A stretch of DNA of 64,000 bases from the NCBI GenBank assembly GCA_026874595.1, contig CM049318.1, positions 32,150,956-32,214,955 on the forward strand, read 5' to 3'. Source of the stretch: Sipunculus nudus. Its lineage: Eukaryota > Annelida > Sipuncula > Golfingiida > Sipunculidae. The position numbers were made by a program, and so were the translations under genes. Shown piece after piece: positions 25,901-37,700 of this stretch (its first letter is position 1; each line of letters opens with the position of its first letter). The notes under the pieces are model-generated. The model was not told the origin of the DNA. It was given only the letters and a program-made list of their open reading frames with translations, and made no database searches.

Positions 25901-26435
25901 AATAATCAAAATTTATATTGCTGGTCCTTTATTTCAGTTCATAAAATTAAACATTCCCAACTCCAGTTTGCTCCTGGTATGATATATTGGGTGTTTTGAT
26001 CCGTGGATTAATTTTAACACATGTATTAGTTTTATAGCTGAGAATACTTTTCTTTTTTCCTGATACCATTTAAAAAAATATAAATATTCAAATTTTTCCT
26101 GTTAGTTCTGTGGATATAATTTTCACAGCATGTACACATTAACATTTCATCTGTTAAAATCTGAAATTTGAAACCAATTGATCAAAAACTGTAGATTTTA
26201 TTCAAGTTTCCTGGTACCATGTCTTCATTGTTTGCATCAGATCAGTATAAATGCAGTGTACTGGGCAGTTACATAACACCTTCAGGTCTGACCTACTGCC
26301 ACTGTGAGTGTCTGGGTCAGGCTGGGTCAGGCAGTAATTACCAGAGAGCCTCTCTTTCTCTCTCTCTCTGGCAGTCTAGGTCTCTCTTTCTCTCTCTTTC
26401 TCTCCTCTGCTTTTTCTCTTTCTTTCTCCAACTTT

Positions 26436-26519
<84 letters not shown>

Positions 26520-29500
26520 AATTGCCTCCCTTGCTCCATCCCATTCTGTTGACAGGTACTATAAACTAGATACATTAGCTATAAATGTTGATGCAATTTA
26601 GAAATGTGAATCAACTGAAATATTCACAATCACATGTATGTTATACTGTAAATTTATAGTAACATTCGGAAACTTGGATTAAAATTATGTAATGAAAAAA
26701 AGGAATAAATGCAAATATTGTTAATTTTTTCTTGGCTCAGTAGAATGGGGAAAAAATTATTTGCTTTGTTTCTCCATCTTTCTTTCTGTTTTAAATATTT
26801 AATGTTCATGAATAAACTTTTTTTTATAAGCACTGTTGAAATAAATTTCATATCCTGTATGTATATGCAAGGGTGTTGTAACTCTCACCATCCCCTTCTT
26901 CATCCCACTGAGGCTTTGCTCCTTGGCACTGTGAACAATAGTTCTATGGCTATAGCATAAAATTTAATAATTAAAGAAAATATCTACAGAGAGACAGAGG
27001 CATTGTAACTCTGATCATAACACAACACCCCTCCCCCCCCCCCCCCCCTATCAAGTCATTGCACCTGTGGAATGAGGAAGTTATGGCAACTGTATACATA
27101 TCATAAAATTGATAAAAAAGGTTTAAAAAATAAATTGGATCTCATCAGACAAATGTGTAAACTGTTGAACTGTCAACAGCTTATCAAAAAGGTAACCAAT
27201 GGAAAGGCATGGTCAGGTCTCAAATATTATTTGCAACATTTTCTTCAATCATATAAACCAATCATGGCCCAGATTACCTCTTCCTCTCAAACATTATCTA
27301 CATTTCATCATATTTTTAAGATTTTAACCTTCCAGGTGGTTCAGTACTGTTGACCATTTGTCCATAGGTACCTATGTACATGCCAGAAATTATGTCAATA
27401 TTGTGTAATATGTAGACATCAGGGGCATTAAAATAATGCACCTTGTCAAGACCGATCTTGTCAAGATATTATGTCATACAGTCACAAATTCATAAATCCC
27501 CTCATCAGTATAGTTAATCATAACCTTTTATCTGTCAAATTGAACTCTTGCAGTTTTCCATACACTATAGATCCTTCAACAAATAGCCTTATCATCATTA
27601 TACCACTGCTTAGCATACTGTCATTGCATTCATATTTGCTCAAATAAATTGCTTTTTTCGACCCCTCCCAAATAAATAAAAAATAAACCACTATATTTTA
27701 CTCCATATTAATCCATCAGTCAGGTTATTTCATATATCATTTACTCACATATTACATTATATTCCTTTATAAAACCCAACATGACCATGATATTCTAAGC
27801 ATTATCTACTCAATATAGTATCACAATGGTGATACATATATAGTCCAATCAGGATCAGCTGAGCGCCGTGACCCATGGGTCCCTTGTTTATCATATATAA
27901 CAGCTGAGCGCCGTGACCCATAGGTCCCTTGTTTGTTATTATTGTTATTATTATCATCATCATTTTCATCATTGTAGGAGACCAGAGCCACCAGGATAAA
28001 TCAGTACCATGAGTATGAGGGGGCGCCACTTGTCTTGGTATGATGATTAACACTCAAAATAAAGACATTATTAGCATATTTTGTCTATGTAATCTTCAGT
28101 TAGTTAATTCATTTAGGTTACAATTTTTTTTTTTAATTTAAAGGAAAACACATATAATGAATAATAACATGGCACTGCATATTTTTTTCAAATAATTTCA
28201 TTATTTAAATAAATTCTTGGAGTTGATGAAGAATAAAAACCATATCTATATGTCAAAATCTGTCAATTTCAACACAAGTGCTATGGGTTAAAATTTTGTA
28301 ATGTGTCTGTAAAATTTCAAGAGACATGATTTAAAAGATACCCAAGCTGTTAACTCAGGATTCCAGACATGTCTACATCTGGACAAAGATTCCATCAAAA
28401 TCTTAAAAGAGGACTTTTGCAGACAAATTTGTAAAATTTACACACATTTACTTTCTTGTGTGGGGGATTAAATAATAATGATTAGAGACAATAACAGGTA
28501 TTCTGTTTGAGAAGTAAAAGAAATTACAATGTACATAACTCACACAACAGAATTGTTAACATCTTGTACTTTCAGGGACTGAGAGAAGGCTGTATGCTGA
28601 GGGTGGAGGATGATAAAGCCACACTCCTTGGAGTTACAAATGCCAGGGTTTTTGCAAGGTATTTGTTCAATATTTAAACCCTGCTATTCACTTCTCTTTT
28701 CTATAGAATTTATATGATTTATGGTTTACTCTGTGTACATATTAATGAAATCTTGGTAATTTGTGTCTAGAAAGGTTCTTATAATGCCTCTGTGACGGAT
28801 GTATGAGTTAGTTTATATCTATACGCTGTAAGTAAACATGGTACATCCGCCAGTGTTCATAAGAAAAATTAACTGGAGGTGGTTGGTTAGATATGTGCTG
28901 AAGTTGAAAGGTCACGAGTAACAAAATGCCTTTTGCAAGAAACTCTGTTCATCTGGTTTGCCACCAGATGTCTTTATTGAATGTGTTTGGATTATTTTGT
29001 TAGGGACCCACATGTTGTAAATACATTGATATAAACAAAACGTACCTGTGTCTGAGATCAGAACAGACCCCTTTAACTTGTACTTTATTAATAGATTCAT
29101 CTTATTCCCTGATTCACATGTATGCTTGTTTTCAACTTTCCTTCCAATTCCCATTTTCATAATTCACCCATTTTCCTCTAGGGTTTATTTATCTGGTAAA
29201 AATATTAAAATACATGAACCGACTTTATTCATTACAACTTAACTTAAAGCTCAGGGTGACAAGGCCCCATTGAAAAGTCATAATTTCTGCATAACTTGAT
29301 ACTGCTGCCTTTACAATACTAATATTTATTTATAGCCTAGACTACATATGTAGTATGTTACATTTTTTTTTACTGAATTTTACTTTTATTTCAGAGGCAA
29401 GGAACCTGTGGAGTACAAGCCTGGAGATGACCTGAGTTTTCTTTTTAAGGAAGGATCAGAAAATATCCCAGAAGTTCATGTAGGACCTCTACAGGTCTAA
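16806..29500 (+). CDS. pepE: Alpha-aspartyl dipeptidase (peptidase E, family S51), 8 coding exons, complete
   Basis: Exons 16806-16903, 17410-17498, 18064-18138, 19018-19097, 20007-20180, 27978-28037, 28576-28658 and 29395-29500 join in frame (765 nt) to a 254-residue protein. It starts [20 protein letters not shown], a typical PepE N-terminus, and the first of the two ATGs is taken as start. The nucleophile lies in GSSAG (Ser123), the Asp in TTNDMP (Asp138) and the His in NAHYMD (His160); spacing equals Salmonella PepE Ser120/Asp135/His157 with a constant +3 offset. IGGGNTF (87-93) and GETR (172-175) are also family signatures. Known role of the family: cytosolic serine hydrolase with a class I glutamine-amidotransferase-like fold that cleaves dipeptides with N-terminal aspartate. 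No signal peptide or membrane segment is seen. An acceptor at 16785-16786 implies an upstream non-coding exon, not located. Length is close to the roughly 230-240 residues usual for the family. All introns are GT-AG. Confidence 0.94.
16904..17409 (+). other. pepE intron 1
   Basis: GT-AG intron, AT-rich, no repeat family recognised. Confidence 0.7.
17410..17498 (+). CDS. pepE: pepE coding exon 2
   Basis: Acceptor TTTTAG and donor GTACAT bracket 89 nt encoding [20 protein letters not shown] and the following helix (residues 33-62). VPYALHDRD is a strong PepE motif. Phase 2 in, phase 1 out. Confidence 0.92.
18064..18138 (+). CDS. pepE: pepE coding exon 3
   Basis: 75 nt between a TTTTAG acceptor and a GTCAGT donor; residues 63-87 ([20 protein letters not shown] and on to IFI). 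Frame stays open past the donor, but the family alignment requires the jump to GGGNTF in the next exon. Confidence 0.92.
18400..18920 (+). repeat. Tandem-core element (family C) in pepE intron 3
   Basis: Starts with an AGTATAATGGTATACC phrase and a CCATCCGTCCGTCC tract, followed by ~140-bp monomers (TTTTCACAAAACTC, TTTTGATAAAACTC, TTTTCATGAAACTG; each with a GCATATTxAA...GAGGTCA tail) and an inverse-like end GGTGTATTATG. The family occurs inverted at 45.08-45.47 kb. Confidence 0.65.
19018..19097 (+). CDS. pepE: pepE coding exon 4
   Basis: 80 nt after an ATAAG acceptor, donor GTACAA. Encodes [20 protein letters not shown] and the next helix (residues 88-114). The glycine-rich turn is diagnostic of PepE. 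Confidence 0.93.
20007..20180 (+). CDS. pepE: pepE coding exon 5 (catalytic exon)
   Basis: 174 nt, phase 0 at both ends, donor GTAAGA. Encodes residues 115-172 with all three catalytic residues: Ser123 (GSSAG), Asp138 (TTNDMP) and His160 (NAHYMD). Confidence 0.96.
20620..21060 (+). repeat. ~147-bp tandem repeat, three copies
   Basis: AACTCAACAACAACATACTG-like phrases recur at about 20627, 20774 and 20921, each followed by GCTTTCCxxAxTTxACAG and TATGAGGGC. Confidence 0.75.
21273..23150 (+). repeat. 2.57-kb-spaced direct duplication, copy 1 (family B)
   Basis: Begins with the shared left terminus (TTTTTAGCTCAGCTGACTAT), a CCGTCCGTCC tract, then two ~665-bp monomers (marks AAATTCGGCATA 21415, AAATTTGGCATA 22084). 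The match with copy 2 continues past the monomers to about 23150. Confidence 0.8.
23471..23492. repeat. Perfect 22-bp palindrome
   Basis: Arms ATTCATGAATG and its reverse complement abut with no spacer. Confidence 0.85.
23843..25735 (+). repeat. 2.57-kb-spaced direct duplication, copy 2 (family B)
   Basis: Parallel to copy 1: same left terminus, CCGTCCGT tract, and two monomers (marks at 23970 and 24653). Matching flanks run to about 25735. Offsets at both ends are 2,568-2,574 bp. Confidence 0.8.
26441..26517. repeat. (CT)n microsatellite
   Basis: About 38 CT units, preceded by an imperfect CT-rich zone from 26350. Confidence 0.95.
27856..27934 (+). repeat. Two right termini of the A/B element family, 45 bp apart
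   Basis: CAGCTGAGCGCCGTGACCCA then GGTCCCTTGTTT occurs twice. It matches the right ends at 14641-14676 and, inverted, 37016-37049 and 39091-39126. Confidence 0.75.
27978..28037 (+). CDS. pepE: pepE coding exon 6
   Basis: 60 nt, phase 0 at both ends, acceptor TTGTAG, donor GTATGA. Encodes [20 protein letters not shown] (173-192). It lies only 44 bases after the second of two copies of a repeat terminus that end the 7.8-kb intron 5. Confidence 0.92.
28576..28658 (+). CDS. pepE: pepE coding exon 7
   Basis: 83 nt, acceptor TTTCAG, donor GTATTT. Encodes [20 protein letters not shown] and the start of the last strand pair (193-219, plus the first two bases of Arg220). GLREGxxL is typical of the family. 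Confidence 0.93.
28690..28830 (+). repeat. Dispersed repeat shared with 55,930-56,060
   Basis: TATTAATGAAxTCTT, GCCTCTGTGAxGG and neighbouring phrases recur in the same orientation in a CCHCR1 intron, so a short dispersed element lies in pepE intron 7. Confidence 0.55.
29395..29500 (+). CDS. pepE: pepE coding exon 8 with stop
   Basis: 106 nt after a TTTCAG acceptor: residues 220-254, ending GPLQV and TAA at 29498-29500. Encodes the C-terminal strand and tail ([17 protein letters not shown]). Confidence 0.92.
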
Positions 29501-29571
29501 CAGTATTGTAGGAGAGATTCCAAATATTCTGATTTTGGACTGTTATCTTAAGTAATAGTGTTACTAAAGAA

Positions 29572-29621
29572 AATAAAGTAATGCATGTCATGTTTATCAG
29601 GAATAGCCTTGCCTCAATAAA
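29572..29621 (+). terminator. Candidate pepE polyadenylation signals
   Basis: Canonical AATAAA hexamers at 29572-29577 and 29616-29621, 72 and 116 bases after the stop codon, in the right place for a short 3' UTR. Confidence 0.55.
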
Positions 29622-31655
29622 GAATTATCATGTCTAACAGGGGACCAAAATGTACTTTTTACATCAAAAGAACATTCAAAAGAACATTTACTGTAAAATT
29701 CCTAACAGAAGTCACATCCATATTAGAAGTCGCACCCAACTGTTTCCAAGGGGTTAGTTGTTAAGGTTTTGTTCCTTCCAGACTTTGGAGGGTTCCAATG
29801 AATTTTAACTATCAGGGCCCCACATGGTCCAAGCAAATGCTCATTAATAATTGTTGGTAATAATATATGTTTATACAGGGCATCTAATTCCTGTTCATGT
29901 TTCAATATTTATATTGATATGATGCATTAGAGGTAATCAGTGAGGCAAAAAAGGGTAAACTTTTTTTATTTCTCATGTCCTTCACAGCGTTATATCTGCA
30001 TGACTTGTTTCACTTTTTAACTGTAGTGCACATGTGAAAGGACATTCATGACTAGTTATTTCTGACTGGAACAGGAATTATGGATTAACAAAATACCATG
30101 TTTGTTGAATTAATGATGTGAACTGACCACCAACCTTTGCAGATTGGTTGATACATTGATTATCATGATTAACCCTTGTATGGAGATCTCAGGTGATATT
30201 AACTTGAATAAATGTAAAAGTGATGTACCTGTAATACATCTGTGATAATAAAATTCAATATCAACAGTTGTTTGCATTATGTAACAATATTGATTAAACA
30301 GAGGATAAAGCGTCAAACATCAAATTTAAATTTGAATGTTATCCACCAATCACAAGAGTGGCTTATAAGTTGATTATTTTTTACAGCACATACAATTGAT
30401 TGAATCATTTGAATGCATTTGTATCAATATATTCATACAATGAATAAATACTTTTTAAAATTGCTAAACATAATTGCTTATTTTTTATATTTTATATATT
30501 ATATGTTTTTCTTTATGACAGGTACATGTTCAGCGACGAGTTGCCTCAGAGCATTTAAGTACATAGGCCTGCACAAGGAAAGGTTATGAGCAAAAATATC
30601 CATCTTGTTGACATGTTACAGTTTTTCAGACAATATATCAGTGGCAGAATGATACTTCAGCAGCACTTGGTTTCCATAAAGCAGGGTTCCTACCGGGGCT
30701 CCTGAAGAAATATAGAAATGTTATAGGGGCACTTGAAGACTTATTATAGGTGTATATTTTGCCAAGGATTTTTAGCCAGAAATATATGTGTTTTCACAGC
30801 ACAATTGTGCTTTACTTTTTTATTTACCTTGACTGTCAGTTCTATAAACAGCATCTACAGGTCTGTTTAAACAGTTTAGACAGCTGTACTTTATTTACTA
30901 CAACACATTTTAAATGCACAGTTCTACGAAAGAGCTTAACATTTCAATAATGGTGAATTCTATATAACCATTCATTATTAACAGTTATATAGGAAATATG
31001 CATGATCGTGCAGTGAAAAGAATATAGGAGATTAAGGCCTAAATGTGGGAAAATATAAGTAATTAGAAGAGACAATTTTTTTTATAGGAAAATACAGGAA
31101 TATACACAATCCATCTTTTTTAAAAGAAAAATCAAGAAGACAGTCCTTTTTATAATATTTTAATTGCAATATATACAAACAAATAACAAATTCCAGCATA
31201 ACATACATGTATGAAAACTGGATTATATATCTGGGTCAACAATTATGTGGAAGTTCCGCCATCCCTACTGTCTGTATGTCTGTCTATTTGATGTTTGTTT
31301 GTTTCTGTTCATCTCAATAGATTAAAGACTGATTTACTTATGTTTTCTCAGGAGATGCCCAGTGAAGCATGACAAAGTTGACTAGGTTTATCCAAATCAC
31401 TGTTTAATTTGTTTGTACATCTGTCACCCAGCAACTTCACATCTTGTGCTGACATCTGGTGGTGATATTTGGTACCATAACCAAAGTTTATGAAAAGTTG
31501 CACAAATCTGTGTTCAGATCCAGTGCTGGTGGAAGGATGCACTTTTAACTTCTGTTCCACTGACAGTGTCACACCATGTGAGAAAAGACATCACACGTCC
31601 AATACTGGTGCATTTTTGGACAGACTGAGTCGGGGACTTTTCTGATTCCCTAGCA
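29622..31655. other. Intergenic: convergent 3' ends of pepE and CCHCR1
   Basis: Tail-to-tail interval. It holds candidate poly-A hexamers for both genes and no supported coding exon. Low-complexity AT-rich text only. Confidence 0.6.
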
Positions 31656-31747
31656 TCAAACAGATTCAGCATCGCTCTCAGAGTCATCATCCTCCATCAC
31701 TGCTGCTGTTAATGTCTTTAGATCATCAATGGCTGAGTGTAAGGACT
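31656..31747 (-). CDS. CCHCR1: CCHCR1 last exon with stop
   Basis: 92 nt, acceptor AAACAG; encodes ESLHSAIDDLKTLTAAVMED, then an acidic tail ending SDAESV and TGA (31658-31656). Human counterpart: SLSVLLDDLQDLSEAI. This is the C-terminus of the protein. Confidence 0.92.
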
Positions 31748-34700
31748 CTGTTTAAAGAAAATAGAGTATTATAACAAATAACTGATGCATAACCACATAA
31801 CTTGAGCATATACATCTAAATGAAGATTATATTTTACAATAACTAAAATGCCAGCATAGCCATTAGACTTAGTGATGAGAAACCTGCTTTGAAGCCTTTT
31901 TTGTCTCTCCAATCCCATTTCTCTATGAAATAAAATGGTTTACTGAAAGTCAGTTAAGATTCAAGCATTTTTGCAAAGGTTGATGTTGGACCCTTTTATC
32001 CAGTTAGGCAATCGGAGCCAAGTTTATGTTGTCCATTCACTGTTTCTGGAACTTAATTGCCTGAGCTAGCAGTTTACTGTTAAAGTTGAGCTCTGCATCT
32101 GTCCATAAAATTTCTTGTGGATGCATTTTAAGGGACATTGTCTGACTAAAACCTTTCATCTTTCACATATGGCTCACCAACCAGTAGAGGAAGAACCTTA
32201 TCCATATTGAGGTTACAGGGTCTAAGGTCTCATGGCCCACTTCTTGAAAAAGCTTATGGACACTTTTTAAGCCAACATTTACATCCTTAACCTTCCATCT
32301 TTCATATATGCCTCACCTACCTATAGAGGGAGAATTCTATGGATTTAAGGTCACTGGGTAAAGTCAAGGTCACAATGCCCGCTGCTTGAAAAATCTTGTG
32401 GACACATTTTATCCCAAAGTTTTTAACCCTAACTTTAACCTTTCATCTTTCACATATAGCTTACCTACCATTCGTGGAAGAACTCCATTGAATTTTAGGT
32501 ACCAAGGTCACAGAACTGCCTGACTGATTTTTCACAGTTGAATACATCCAGTCTAATTATGCTCCCTTGAGAGGGAATGCTCTGCTTTGCAGTGCCATTG
32601 AACTGATTAATCTGTTACAGTATGGATTTATATAAATGCTCACCGTTCTTTCCAGCTAATAGTTGTGTGGATATATGATCAGATGGCTCATCTTGTGGTA
32701 ATGTCGATAATGACAGATCCCCGGGAAGATCCTTTGAAAGTTGAGTTACAGAAGGGTCCCTAATTTCAGTCTGGTCTTGCAGTAAAGTTGACATTGTTGG
32801 CTCCTGTGCGTCCTGAGGAAGTCTTGATAATGAATGGTCTTTCTCAACATCCTCTGGATAACTGATCACTGGTGGTGGCCGCTGAGCCTTAAATTTACTG
32901 ATTAGTCCCTCCTGGCGAAGTGTAGCCTGCATTAAACAAACAAAAAAGGTAACATAACATATATACACAATCACACATTACAGTAATTTCCTTCTAATAT
33001 TTGTCCCCCTGCTTCTTTGGAAGGAATGGGGGACACTGATTTGGGTTTGTCTGTCCTTCTGTCTGTCCATCCATCAGGTTTTTGTTTCGGTACTTCAACT
33101 TTCCTAAATATTATCAGATTTCATTCAAATTTGGGTCACTGATTGCTCTTATGCATACCTTGGTTGGGATTGGTTTGGAGTGTCTAAAAATTAATTCTCA
33201 CTAGCTCCAAAACAAAATTATCAAATTTTGGTCCTATTTCACTACCAAAATTATGACATGTGGACACATCTTTAGGGTATCATGAAAACTAAAACAGAGC
33301 CAGTATGACATGTAGAGACATTTACAGGCCAACATAAAACTACAACTCTGATTTATAGGCAAGCATGAAAGACAACTAAAGGTGGAAGCGGAGGATATAA
33401 ATTCCACGTATTTGCTAGTTCTATATAGATAATGAAACAGAAGCATAAAGATCTGATGATCATATCACATATGCAAACATTCACAGTAGAATATTACTAG
33501 AATTTTGATGACTTACAAGTTATTTTTTTATCAAAATTCTGCATACTAGATAAATAACACAGTATTTTATTTCCTTTTTCTCATTTTTAATTTTTTCCCC
33601 TTTCCAGATCACACCATAAATATGGACAATCAAGCATCAACCTTGGGTCAGTTTCACAAATTAAGTTTAATTTTCAGTTGAAAGTACATTTTTGGTAAGA
33701 ATTTCTTTTAATTCATCTAATTTAGCATCTGTCCAATACACCAGCCTTTTAATAAACTGTTACATTTTTTTAATTCAAATTGTAAATGTTGTGTTTGATA
33801 GAAAATTCAACTGTCCTTGGCTGCAGGCCTCCTTTGACCTAAAATTACACATGAATTATAAAAGCTGGCACAACATTAATTAGAGAGAGAGGCAGGGAAA
33901 TGGAATTGACCTCAAAACAGGGTGGCCCCATGCAATGGTACTAGCACTGTGCATGCACAAAATTTGAATACAAAAAACAGTTAATCAGGAGGATTTTCTG
34001 AATTTCTGGAAAGTACTGAACATCACAAGCTGGAGGCAAAATCTGATACATGACTAGCGCCATATCGGCCCTCTGACATTACAACCAGATAACTAACTGC
34101 CAGAGTGCCTTTACATCTAGGTCTGAGGAATGTATTATAAGGCTCCATGAGGATGCAAATATTTTCGTCATTTTTGACTATGCCTCATGGCCTACAGGTA
34201 CAATGTCAAATGACAAAAACCAGACTAATCATTAGCATTTTTAGTGTACTTTCAAACAATACCAAACACGAGAGAGAAAAGTTCTGTTTTTAACTCAGCA
34301 TATTGGTAAACACTTCATATGTTTGTTGAATTTCTGACTGCATGAATACAGGCATGGCTCTCAAAGATTACTAGATGCACCCAACTTGTACGCGATACAG
34401 GAAATGACACATTACCATAGAGACAAGAATTCAGTTTTGGTTGTGAATTCACATGTATTCTCTTTTGTTTATTCATTATTTGTAGCAAAATATTAAGATT
34501 ATGGGCTGTTTACCACAATATGAATGCAACATGATGGAAGACCACTGTGATGCTTTCCTCAATATTGCTTTTATCACAACTCAAGTAGGCTTACAATCCC
34601 AATTATCATTGCCTACTGAGTCAGGTTGTCATGGCTAACACATAACTAGACACAAGAATCGACTGAACATTATTCTACCATGAGCAGGTTGTTGTCTCTC

Positions 34701-37700
34701 TCTAGAGCTCTGACTTTCTCTTTCAGTCTGACTGTCTGCTGCTCATGGAGTGCTGATGATGACTGGAGCTGTTCTTCCCATCGCTCTTTGTCCCTCTCAC
34801 AGCGTCTTTCCATCTGACGCATTGAAACAACTGAAAAATCACCATCATGTACAGCTCAATTATTAAGTTACGAATAGTATTTATTAATAGTAATAAATAT
34901 TGATAATTTTTCTAAAACATTTTACTCTTTTTAACATACCATGAATCAATATTACCACAGAACAGCGAAAAGTGTCCCAATAGAAATATGTAAGAAATAA
35001 AGATTTCACAGCTACAGTTTTTGTGTTCTACATACTACATCACTTACGTTTCTTGTAAGAGAATACAACAAACAAATGCAAAAATACTTAGTCCAGAACT
35101 TGGTTGGTGAATGTTTGTAATAACCAATAAGTAGTTTATTTTTAAACTCAACTGGTTTTACAAAAGTAAAAATTTAAGCTCTACAAATCTGTCAATAACT
35201 GACAGCACAGCCATTTTTCCTTACAGTCAGGGGAAATACTGTATGTGCCATAACATTACACTTACCAGCTTTGGCGTGTTCCCTCCTTGCTTCATTCAGC
35301 TGTTTCTCCATCTGAGCAAGCTGCTCTGTGAACTGGCTTCTGTCTTCACTGCTCTGATTCTCAAGAGCTGTAAATAATATAACAATTCTTAGTGAATCCA
35401 TATTATGATTGATGGTGGTGGCACTCAATCATTGTCACACAACTCCTCTAAGACCACACCTTGGAATCCCCATTTTTGGTCTTAGAAGTGTCCTATATTA
35501 TGGCACTGATTTTCCATATTTTCCTACAAATCCATACAAGTTTCACATTATTTTATGAAGGAGCTGTTGCAGAGCCATCTAATAGAAATTACACCATTGT
35601 ACACAGCTATCACATTTGAAATGAAACTTACCAGGTTTTCAAGTGCATATTATGGGTAATAATGAACAAATACTAGTACTTATTAATGTTAAGTAGAAAC
35701 TGGACTTTGCTTGATGATAAAAATTGGAAATGAGAAGAATTATCTGCAGTGAAAACTATCCCGTCTTTACATTAAAGCAGAGATTAGGCCATACAACCAC
35801 AGTAAGCTAATACAAAATTCCTTGTATGAACTGAACGCTTCAAGCACATAAAATATGCAGAAAAACTATTCCATGAGGAGCTGATGGCTTACAGGATTTA
35901 TTTCTATATAGATGCTTGCATCCAGCCTTTTTTTCAGGATGGAGCTTTCCCAATTTTAACCGAGGTGATAGGTTATATCATTGCCAGTCAGGGTTGAAAT
36001 AATGCCTTTCCGTCTGTCACAGACAGGCAAAGAAGTGCAGGGAAAGGCATTTTTTCATTTTGTACCAATCTGTTGGAAAGGTGAACACCTAAATGTTTTC
36101 AACATTAGTAGCTGATATATGTAGTATTACACAAAAAGGAAACATTTCTTATGCTTTCTGGCATTTAAGCCTTTATCTACTATTTTTTTCTGGTTTTTTT
36201 TCCACTACACAATCCTTTTTCTGATATAACAATGTTACTATTGAAAACAATTCAGTTCCCTTTGAATGCAAGAAGGAAAGCATGAATGATGGCATAATCA
36301 GTTTATACTGAGCAAAGTGTGACTGAAAGATAAAATGGTAAGATGCATGTTTAGCAGAAAGGCAATTTTATTCTGCGGAAAGGCAAACCTATATTAATGC
36401 CTTCCCGTTGGTAAGGTGAAAATTCCAAAGTATTACATTCCCTGTCAGTCATGACCTAAGTTAGTCCAAGTGTTGAAACTTGCGTTTCAACTTGCACTTG
36501 TCTTTGAACTTTCAGCCTACCTGTCTGAATGTATGAACATTAGCATTGTGCTGTGTATACAGTGGCACCGTACCTGTGTGAGCCTCTCTTTGCTGGCGGA
36601 TCAGATCTGTTTTCAGCTGCTCAACAGTTTGTTCAAGTTCTTTCACCTGTGACTCAGCAACCTCCAACCTTTCAGATAACTCCAAACATCTCTGGAATTA
36701 TATTATGAGGAACTTTTTTTAATGATTTTTTGTGAACATTACCTCCCCCTTTTACTTAATGCTTGCTGAACTAAGCACTATATGTACATCTGAAGATTTC
36801 AGTTCCAGTTGCGGACCATGTGACAGGGATTTTCACTTGATAATCCTGGTGTCAACCAGGCTTGGTTTATCACTCCTGTGGGTCCTGGTTGTGTATTATC
36901 CCCATTGCTGGTTCATAACATTAAGGAACCCCGAAAGGTGCACTCCTTTGTGAGTGGAACATGTCTGTTGCTTCCCATAAAGCATGCAGAGCACTCACCC
37001 TTGGGGCAAACTGTGAACAAGGGACCCATGGGTCACAGCACTTAGCTGAAGTTTGAAGTTTTTGCAAAGGCAGAATATGCAAATATTCTATTTTAATGTT
37101 TTTCATATATATAAGCATATGAGAAGCTAAGAAGAAAGGGGCCCTCCTACATGGTTATAGTAAAGTTTTAAATATATGATTGCAAAACTAATACTCTGAC
37201 AAGACTTTCATGAAATAAAAAAGTAAAAGTTTTGAAATACTGTGTTGCATATGAAATATTTACAGATTGACAGGCACGTGGAAGGAATGGACTGATACCT
37301 TTATTTCACTTTCAAGAATAATGCATTTAAGTTTATAATAAAGCTTTTTTTGTTTAGCATTTTTTAGCACTTTTTCCATTAAAAGTTTTATCAGATTCAT
37401 TTTTTATTTACAAATAAAAATAAATCTGTAAATGTAAGTTAAAATATGAGTTCTAAAATGCAATCATTATTTATTAAGAGTGTACGTAAGCACATATTGG
37501 GTCATATTATGCATACACATATATTTTATTATTTTTCAATCACAATTGTTTAAACTGACTTTAAAAGAATATACCACTGCAACATGGCATCTCCAAGATT
37601 ATTCCTTGAATCACTATTAAACAGTTTTGTACATTGAAGTTTCCAGTACATGCTTAATTTTATTCACCCAAAAATAAGATAAAATAAAAACATCTTTTCA

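Larger units (their letters stand above)
20181..27977 (+). repeat. pepE intron 5, almost wholly repeats
   Basis: A 7.8-kb intron. It contains a ~147-bp tandem trio (20620-21060), two direct copies of a 2.57-kb unit (from 21273 and 23843), further fragments of the same unit near 26090-26270 and 27360-27480, a CT microsatellite, a poly-C run at 27030-27050, and two right-end copies of the repeat at 27856-27890 and 27901-27934. No coding exon is seen. Confidence 0.8.

Noticed and set aside
26219-26575. Open frames of 82-100 codons, rich in Ser-Leu or Arg-Glu, on both strands
   Set aside because: They are translations of the CT microsatellite, not genes.
30110-31572. Several 60-75-codon frames between the two genes
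   Set aside because: No start context, domain or splice signals; AT-rich chance frames.
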